Assembly: GCA_003260075.1 (NCBI GenBank)
Contig: QLIY01000067.1
Location: 62,001-126,000 of the forward strand
Direction: 5' to 3'
Source of the DNA: Phallusia mammillata
Taxonomy: Eukaryota > Chordata > Ascidiacea > Phlebobranchia > Ascidiidae
DNA length: 64,000 nucleotides
The translations under genes and the position numbers were made by a program. Every line of letters begins with the position of its first letter. Within the stretch, counting starts at the first letter, position 1. The notes beneath the pieces were generated by a model that saw only the letters and a list, made by a program, of their open reading frames with translations, was not told the origin of the DNA and searched no databases. This document shows, in pieces, positions 57,114 through 64,000 of the stretch.

Positions 57114-60100
57114 ATGTCAAGCATTGAGAATGTCAAGTATCGATGGATTGTATTGGTTGTGGCTTGTGTGGTCAACGCCTTAACTTGGGGTATGACTTAT
57201 TCAGTCGGTATTTTGTATTCTGACTGGGTTCGTTACTTCGATTCGTCGCCAGCTTCCATTTCGTTTGTGGGTGGCCTGCCTACGGCTATGGGCTGTTTGG
57301 CAGGTAAATACAGTTAAAATTGTTTCCTTTGACTGCTTACAAACGTTGTAACACCAACTACACCATAATGCCAGTTATGCAATTTTAAAACCTGCTTATT
57401 ATATACATTTATTTGCAATATTTATCATGTTATAATTACTTTCGCTCAAGTCACAGCATTCAAGCAATGGTTTACGCTTATAAGCATCTAACTTTACACA
57501 AATGTAACCCAGAACCCATAGGACTTAATTAAATGACCAAATAACCCATTGGTCAGAGTTAGAAAAGAAAGAAATTTTACTAAACCAGTGAAGTCAAGAG
57601 ATAAAAACCTTGAAACCGAAGTTCAATGTAACAATGCATTATGAAAACGTTACAACAGTAGGCTAAGTGTAGAATATATAAGCTATTGCTGCCAGGCATA
57701 ATATCAAATTTATAGAGCTCTTCTGGCAAACGTAAACAAAAGCTCTATAAATTTAATAAGTGTTGAATTTTTAACAAAACAAAAGAATCGTCTCTTCAAT
57801 GACGTCATAGTGCCAATAGAGTTTGAATCTAAAAGAATAACGAATGCGCTTCCTTAACAAGGACATTTATTATCTCTTATAGTGTATTATATAACGTAGA
57901 ATGTTCAATATGAATATGTATAACCACCAAACAATTAAAAATCTGATTTACATGCGAATATATTACAAAACGGCGTCTATAATTGTCAAATGTACTAAAC
58001 TTCACTTTACAATTTTATTCCAGGTCCCATCTACGGGTATATGGTGGGCAAGCTTGATCTCAGGCTCAGTGGGTTCTTGGGTGGCCTTCTTGCCCTTGTG
58101 GGTATGCTTGTGACGTCACTCGTGACGTCAGTCACTCATTTGCTGATTGCGTTTGGCATCGTCACAGGTAAACTTGTAAATAAATGTCACAGGTAAACTT
58201 GTAAATATATGTTTTAGGCAATTTATATTAAAACTACTGTGCAATATTTTTCAAATACCTTTGTCGTTTAGACCAGGGGTCGGCAACCTTTTTTGCACTG
58301 CGGACCGTTTTTGCACTGCGGAAATTTTATCGCAGACCGGCCTTTAAAAACTACAAATATTTAACAATGGAAAAGCTTAAATTAGTTTATTATCCCCAGT
58401 GTGCATGGGCAAAATGTTTAAAAGTATTTTACCTGAAAAGGTATACATCCCGGTAACGAACTTCTCGCGGACCGGCACCGGGCCATTTAGACTTTGTTAC
58501 ATCGATTTGTTTAAATGTCTGGGGTTCATATTTGTGTTTTTTTGCTCCCATTGGTGCCATATGGTTTTATTGAAATAACTGATTATGGCAAAAACGTTAC
58601 ATTGATCGAAATGTAAACAGCCCTAAGGTGTACAGCACTTATTTAGACAAATCGGTTAAAACTAACAAATGTTAATTTCTGAAAAAGGTTGCCCCAAAAC
58701 CCAAATTTTAGTTTGATTGTTTTGTGTTAAATGTCAGCAATCTGATTATACTGGCTAAAATGAATAAATTTGCGCAGACCGAACTTAATGTTTGGCTGAC
58801 TGCACACAATGAATATTGTTTATGTTAGTCGATGTGGCGCAAACGCTTCCGTTATGTATGACTGTTGGGTTACGACTGTTCCAGGGCAGTCAGAATTTCG
58901 TTTCCAAAACAACATGGACTTAGTGTTTGGCTCAACTGATACTGTTGCCATTTTTATGTAACACTTTTCGGACAGTTATCAAATCGAAACAACAAGTTTA
59001 ACACAACTTTCTTGGTGATATAAGCTAGGGAAAAAACTGGAATACCACACATTTGCCAACGAGCCCGAAATCTTGATTTAAACATGGCCCGAACCCGAAT
59101 TTTACAAAAGGTCTTTTTGTAAAAAGGTTTGATTCGCTAACTCTAGTACAAATGTAACCCAGCTTTGTCAGGACTGTTTTCTAAAAGCTTATTAGAACTC
59201 GAAAAGCTTGTTCTTTTGATGTATAGAATTTAGCTTAAGAAAAGAGAACAGTTGACTATTTTTAAGAAGAAAAAAACTTTTTCAGGTTTTGGAGTTGGTT
59301 TGGCGAATTTTGCAGCAAGCGGAGGAATAAATGAATTCTTTCTTTACGATCGAGCATTCGCGGAAGGTATAGTCGGAGGAGGTGTAAGCGCTGGCATGTT
59401 TCTATTTTCATCTATTTTTCAAATACTTCGCAACGAATACACGTGGAGGGTAAGCATGCTGTTTTTTTATTAATTTTTATTCACGTTTTAAATTTGTTTT
59501 GGTGGAAGATTCATTTTCAAGCTATATATTTTGTCATATATTTCTACTTCAAAGGTCTATCTATAGCAAACGTTTTAATTGCTTGATACCATAAATTACT
59601 AGACAAGCACACATTGATTCAAATAAAACTAGAATGTTTTAATGTCATAATTTTAATTGTATGACGTAACAATAGCCTAAACTTTAACATATTAAGACGT
59701 CATACGTTCCCTGATGCATAAGACGCTTGGAGTTTGGCAAGAACGGTACAATTTCAAAGAATGACCTTTTATTGTTGTTTTTTGATAATTTAGCAAATCT
59801 CTCCAAACCAATTAAACTAGAGTTCATTTAAACAAGAAAACAATGATGTCAAATAGTAGAATTATGTGTTTTTTCATCCAAAACTGACAAACGGAAATCT
59901 TCGGTTTAAGCCATGTTGTCAATGTTTTTTGATCCACCAAAAGAAAATATTGGTTTTAAAGAAAACCTAAATATTGTATTTGTATTCCCCCCCCCCTAGT
60001 AGAATTATGTGTTTTTTCATCCAAAACTGACAAACGGAAATCTTTGGTTTAAGCCATGTTGTCAATGTTTTTGGATCCAGCAAAAGAAAATATTGGTTTT

Positions 60101-63027
60101 AAAGAAAGCATAAATATTGTATTTTTATCCATTGCAGGGTTCTGTTCTAATTTCTGGAGCGATTTGCGCCAACATCTGTCTCTGCAGTTTATTCTTTATT
60201 CGCTCCAAAGATATTTCTCATCATCCACTAAATCCATGGCGCCAACATGAACCAACATCAAAAAAACAATTAAAAGAAAATAAACATACTGCTGACATAA
60301 TCACTGAGGCCAATTCTAACGTGGTCGCTCTCCCTGGATTTTTCCACCGCTCATGGGATTTATGGCGATGTCCGCTTTTTCTTTTGATTCTTGTTGTGGA
60401 TTTTTTGTCGTGGATCGCCACGTTTGTACCTTACGTCCATTTGATTGAACGAGCTCGGTAAGTGATTACGTTTTGATGACGTACACAAATAACAGTCTCT
60501 ACGATTGCGTACAGCACAGTTTAAGTGGACCTAAATCAGTATAGTACATGCCCCAAAACCGACCAACCCCCCCCCCGCTCGGTAAGTGATTACGTTTTGA
60601 TGACGTACACAAATAACAGTCTCTTATACGATTGCGTACAGCACAGTTTAAGTGGACCTAAATCGGTATAGTACATGCCCCAAAACCGACCATTAGGCAA
60701 GTTGTTTTAAACCAAATGTGATCCGGAGCGCTGATAAAATTGTGACATAAAGGAAACCGAGTGTATTAAGTCATGCCCGAATCAAGGCCATTTTATTAAA
60801 ACCGACCCAAACCGGAAAGCCTGACTCGACTTTAGTGACATTGTTATAATGTTTTGCTCAATTTATTGAATTAAACGATTTAACCTTCACTTGGACAAAA
60901 AACAACAACATACATTTGGACAATTTTTTTTTGGGTAAACACGTCTTACGCCCCGGTCGTTGAATTCTAAAAATAGTTTATCAGTTTTTCACAATTTTTC
61001 TCAATAAATCTACACTTAGACGCTGACCCCCCCCCCCTAAAGCCTGACTCGACTTTAGTGAAATATTTTTAATGTTTTGGTCAATTCATTTAATTAGACG
61101 ATTTAATTTCACTTGGACAAAAAACAACAACATACATTTGGACAATTTTTTTTTCGGGTAAACACGTCTTACGCCCCGGGCGTTGAATTCTAAAAAGGGT
61201 GTATCAGTTTTTCACGATATTTCTCATAAAATCTACAGTTAGACGCTGATATGGGGTCCGAAACCATGTACACCTGCGCCAATTGATCCGTTATATGTAA
61301 ATAGATATAGTTACATCACAGTTTCAGAAGTGCCACGTAAGGGTTCAAAGTCACTCATGGTAAAATCACGTATTCAATATTAAGTGAAAATTTCTCCTTT
61401 GGCATTACGCCATAAGCAAACTTAATAAAAAGCCACAAAAATCATTTCACATCGCCATGTTGTTGACGTTTCTACCCGCTAAGCACCTAGTTGCTCTATT
61501 TCAGGCAAAGTGGCGTGGACGCAAATACAGCATCTTGGCTTTCATCAGCGTGTGGAATTGCTGGATTAATTGGAAGACCTTTGACTGGATTCGTCTGCAC
61601 TCGATTTAAGTTCCACCCTTTCTACTTTTACAGTTTAACACAAGTAAATATCCAACACAGAAAAGTGTTATACTTCCAACTTAAAACTAGAATCTCCCAG
61701 CTAGTTGCTTTATTGGTGGATTTATTATTGGAAGACTATAATGTATTGGTGGATTTATTATTGGAAGACTTTATTATTGGAAGACTATAATGAATCTTAT
61801 GCTTATAGATTCTATTTGAATAAGATAATATACCGATGATGCTGAAAAGGCGAAATATATTTACCTAAAATTTTAAGGATAGTTTACTTTTTTTCATAAA
61901 CTTGAATCGGAACTGTTTATGTTCAATTTGAACACTCTTCAAGAAAAGTTCAATTCTATAGAATTCTATGGTTCTATTTGGGCTTGTTACGTGCGTGATT
62001 GCGACGTTTAAATCGCGCTCTGTAACCAGAAAGCACACATTGTTAAAACTGAACTGTAAAAATGAGCTCAACGTCTAAAACAGACGAATAGTGAATAAAA
62101 CCCTTTTTTGTTAGTAGTTTACCGACCGCATTTTTTCATTGTGATTCTCCTGCACACTGAAGACAGTTCCGTATCATGTGACGTCACTACTTAATACATG
62201 ACGTCATGCTATTATTTACGCAGAATATGGGATTTTTTTGTTATGTTTGGCACTGATAATGACAACGGCGTTGCATAAACGTTTGCAAAATTTATTTATT
62301 GTTTACAAGTTGTTATACAGTTTCACTTGTGATATTTTCATGACTTTAAACGTTTTGGCAATTCTTCACAAACGTAAAAAATAGTATCTGGCAAAATAAT
62401 GAGACAAGTATATATAAGCCAACGATTATTAGATGTTCAACAAACACAAAACTACTTTAAAAGTACTTATAAGTTACGTTTAATCAATATATCAGTCCGG
62501 ATTACAAGATTTGACCTTTGCTCAATAACCTATATTCAATACCAAGGTGTTTCAGCAATTATTAAAACAAACTATCACAAAATGACGCAACTATATAAGC
62601 GGTCATAAAATACACACAACTTTTGAGACGTTCATTATTTTCTTTTTGCTGACTGTAACATTTCATTATAGTGGTCTAGGTTTAACAAAATTATAAAAGG
62701 CTTTGGTTTTACTGAATAAACAACAATTTTGCAATATCATAATGTTGACATTAAAAACACTGCAATTTAATGAACACAAAACTGTATAACGTATACATGT
62801 TTTTCTTTTCCAGTTAGTTGTGGGTGTTTCAACCGTTTTAAGTCCCCACTGGAATGACATTAACGGATTCTTCGCTTTGGCAATAGTGGTTGGGTTCTTT
62901 AGCAACACATACGGTTTAATAAAGGCTAGTGCTGCTCATATGCTGGGTCTGGAACGTTTTATTGATGCCTTGAGTTGGCTGATGCTATTTGAAGGCATTG
63001 GAATAAGCATTGGACCTGTTTTTGCAG
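57114..63027 (+). CDS. SLC16-like (monocarboxylate-transporter family) membrane transporter, 3' end beyond window
   Basis: Exons: 57114-57303, 58024-58167, 59286-59449, 60138-60457, 61505-61643, 62814-63027. All are in phase, giving 390 aa so far; the family is usually 450-500 aa. Exon 1 begins at the first membrane segment (YRWIVLVVACVVNALTWGM, then YSVGILYSDWVRYFDSS). GPIYGYMVGKLDLR is the loop 2-3 signature region and GFGVGLANFAASGGINEFF is helix 4-5. A polar central loop (residues about 185-235) separates the two halves. The second half has VDANTASWLSSACGIAGLIG, RPLTGFVCTRF and GISIGPVFAG. Family members move monocarboxylates or related solutes across the plasma membrane; the substrate here is unknown. 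The usual DGGWGW start of helix 1 is absent. A second copy of the end of exon 6 (63277-63332) is an assembly overlap. Confidence 0.85.
57706..57754 (+). repeat. perfect 14-bp inverted repeat in SLC16-like intron 1
   Basis: AAATTTATAGAGCT (57706-57719) and AGCTCTATAAATTT (57741-57754) are exact inverse complements with a 21-base spacer. They could form a hairpin in DNA or RNA, or be the remnant of a small inverted-repeat element. Confidence 0.5.
58161..58211 (+). repeat. 25-bp tandem duplication of a splice donor
   Basis: GTCACAGGTAAACTTGTAAA occurs at 58161 and again at 58186, giving two identical donor sites (GT at 58168 and 58193). The first keeps the reading frame of the SLC16-like gene. 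The second would add 25 bases and shift it. Confidence 0.8.
58274..58485 (+). mobile_element. hAT-type element with degraded right end
   Basis: The left end CAGGGGTCGGCAACC is intact. The right end, near GGACCGGCACCGGGCCA, has lost its terminal repeat. The flanks GTTTAGAC and ATTTAGAC match at 7 of 8 bases. It lies in SLC16-like intron 2. Confidence 0.65.
59855..61249 (+). repeat. three overlap duplications around SLC16-like exon 4
   Basis: The pairs are 59855-59986/59997-60126 (C10, just before exon 4), 60453-60566/60577-60692 (C10, starting at the exon 4 donor, so GCTCGGTAAG appears twice) and 60817-61026/61038-61249 (C11). The copies differ by a few per cent. Exon 4 itself is complete once. 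Confidence 0.8.
61711..61792 (+). repeat. short minisatellite after SLC16-like exon 5
   Basis: A unit of about 33 bases, TATTGGTGGATTTATTATTGG then AAGACTATAATG, occurs two and a half times with internal shortening (TTATTATTGGAAGACT). It lies in an intron. The open frames it creates are repetitive and not coding. Confidence 0.7.
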
Positions 63028-63544
63028 GTAAGATTGTGTTTCGTACAAACATGTATATTTAAGTGGTGAATTCATCCAGTTTTCAACAGTTTTTAACTGA
63101 TTTATGCTACTATTACATTGAGTTGAGTTTATTTTTTTCTTCGTAAAAATACTCCTAAATCTGTTTTTGGCACATAAATAGGATATCTTATCTATAGTGG
63201 GATTCAGCTGGTTCACACCGGTTCTATTGAACCGTTTCACGAAATTTTACGAGAGCAGCGAACCCACCCCCCCCCCGAGTTGGCTGATGCTATTTGAAGG
63301 CATTGGAATAAGCATTGGACCTGTATTTGCAGGTAAGATTGTGTTTCGTACAAACATGTTTTCAACAGTTTTTAACTGATTTATGCTACTATTACATTGA
63401 GTTGAATTGATTTTTTCTTCGTAAAAATACTCCTAAATCTGTTTTTAGCACTTTAATAGGATATCTTATCTATAGTGGGATTTAGCTGGTTGACACCGGT
63501 TCTATAGAATCGTTTCACGAAATTTTACGAGAGCAGCGAACCCG
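62970..63544 (+). repeat. haplotype duplication covering the end of SLC16-like exon 6
   Basis: Block 62970-63266 recurs at 63277-63544 after C10. The left copy has about 25 extra bases after the exon (TATATTTAAGTGGTGAATTC region). The coding part differs by one synonymous change (CCTGTT/CCTGTA). Confidence 0.8.
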
Positions 63545-63646
63545 TTGACATTAGGTTACTGTCAATGGACTTTTTGTAACAGAACCGGCTGAAAAATATG
63601 ACCTTTGTGATAGAACCGGCTGACAAAAAAACAAATCCCACCACTG
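63470..63646 (-). mobile_element. third copy of the CAGTGGTGGGATT hAT-type MITE family
   Basis: On the minus strand it starts CAGTGGTGGGATTTG and contains ACAAAAAGTCCATTGACAG, as in the copies at 20138 and 39299. The far end (TATAGTGGGATTTAGC on the plus strand) is eroded. The first 70 bases of the same element appear in the left haplotype copy at about 63196-63266. Confidence 0.65.
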
Positions 63647-63653
63647 CCTATAA

Positions 63654-63994
63654 CAGTGGTTCTCAAACTCCTTAAGCCTGAATGTGTATTTCAAAAAACG
63701 AAAGTTTATTGCACGATTTTGACAAGTTATGCAAAATTGCGCATAACAATGATCCAAAGACATCTGACATCACAGACAAGACATAAAACATTATTATTGT
63801 GCGCGAACAATTGCATTTTTGTTTGTTGTCATGCAATAAAGGCTATTGTTTAGCAATGACGATTTAAACTTATTCAGTGGCACAAACTGACGCCAAATAA
63901 GATTATTGATTATATTACTTCAACGTTTTCGCGGTCCCCAAAAATTGCCTCACGGACCCTTAAAGGACCGCGGACCCCAGTGTGAGAAGCGCTG
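63654..63994 (+). mobile_element. hAT-type MITE at the window end
   Basis: The left end CAGTGGTTCTCAAAC faces the right end GTGTGAGAAGCGCTG. The flanks GCCTATAA (63646-63653) and GTCTAT (63995-64000, cut by the window end) agree at 5 of 6 visible bases. The interior right part has GCGGTCCCC and GGACCGCGGACCCC blocks. Confidence 0.7.
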
Positions 63995-64000
63995 GTCTAT

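Larger units (their letters stand above)
1280..63276 (+). other. short poly-C runs that look like disguised scaffold gaps (list)
   Basis: C runs of 10-12 bases are at 1280-1289, 8181-8190, 12242-12253, 15139-15148, 15288-15298, 19741-19752, 27568-27578, 29587-29597, 30852-30863, 31077-31086, 33473-33482, 34769-34780, 35964-35973, 36941-36950, 37574-37584, 38564-38574, 40199-40209, 41131-41140, 41829-41840, 42658-42667, 43032-43042, 43702-43711, 46833-46842, 49871-49880, 50473-50482, 59987-59996, 60567-60576, 61027-61037 and 63267-63276. Most are ten long; the longer ones touch a natural C. Almost every one has the same sequence on both sides. No comparable G run occurs on this strand. Ten is a common default gap length for contigs predicted to overlap, so I read these as N gaps written as C. 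Confidence 0.8.

Noticed and set aside
1..64000. CRISPR arrays, phage, integrons or bacterial-type operons
   Set aside because: No spaced direct-repeat arrays or prokaryotic genes were seen. The gene structures are spliced and animal-like.

Overview
This window is eukaryotic and is most likely from an invertebrate chordate, probably a tunicate (ascidian). The DNA is AT-rich, with GT-AG introns, many short hAT-type elements, and chordate-type orthologues. Some genes are extremely close together: one ORF stops 1 nt before the next ATG. The species is an inference, and no database search was possible.

Layout. Positions 1-11.6 kb hold no gene I can support. Positions 11.8-32.7 kb (+) hold a complete 19-exon RECK gene, coding for a GPI-anchored cysteine-knot and Kazal membrane protein. 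Positions 34.3-36.6 kb (+) hold a small acylated, stathmin-domain-like protein (STMND1-like). Positions 37.65-42.15 kb (-) hold prohibitin-1 (PHB). Positions 43.1-43.6 kb (+) hold an intronless UBE2D-type ubiquitin-conjugating enzyme. Positions 44.8-46.05 kb (-) hold a dicistronic arrangement: a 66-aa single-pass membrane protein (COX14-like) followed after 1 nt by POLR1C (RPAC1). Positions 46.6-48.6 kb (+) hold UBE2G2. Positions 49.9-56.5 kb (-) hold WDR88. Positions 57.1 kb to the window end (+) hold an SLC16-like transporter whose last exon lies outside the window. From 34 kb on, strands alternate, giving three head-to-head pairs (PHB/UBE2D-like, COX14-like+POLR1C/UBE2G2, WDR88/SLC16-like) with start codons 0.55-0.97 kb apart.

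Assembly caveat. The window has 35 poly-C runs, always C on the + strand. Most are exactly 10 bases (11-12 where natural C adjoins). The short ones nearly always separate two near-identical copies of the same 30-1,000 bp. The longer runs (22-88) mostly do not. This is the pattern of scaffold gaps whose Ns were turned into C, with 10-base gaps marking contig ends that overlap but were not merged. The copies differ by SNPs and by presence or absence of MITEs, so they look like two haplotypes. Several exons (RECK exons 12 and 15, STMND1-like exon 4, PHB exons 5-7, the E2 5' end, SLC16-like exon 6) appear twice for this reason. Long poly-Pro or poly-Gly ORFs across the runs are not real.

Mobile DNA consists mainly of non-autonomous hAT-type elements (CAGTGGTTCTCAACC-, CAGGGGTCGCCAACC- and CAGTGGTGGGATTC-type termini), several with perfect 8-bp target duplications. 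I saw no CRISPR, prokaryotic or viral system and no clear new multi-gene system. The most interesting biology is a RECK without its first cysteine knot, the 1-nt dicistron, a GC-AG intron in WDR88, and a STMND1-like gene outside vertebrates.
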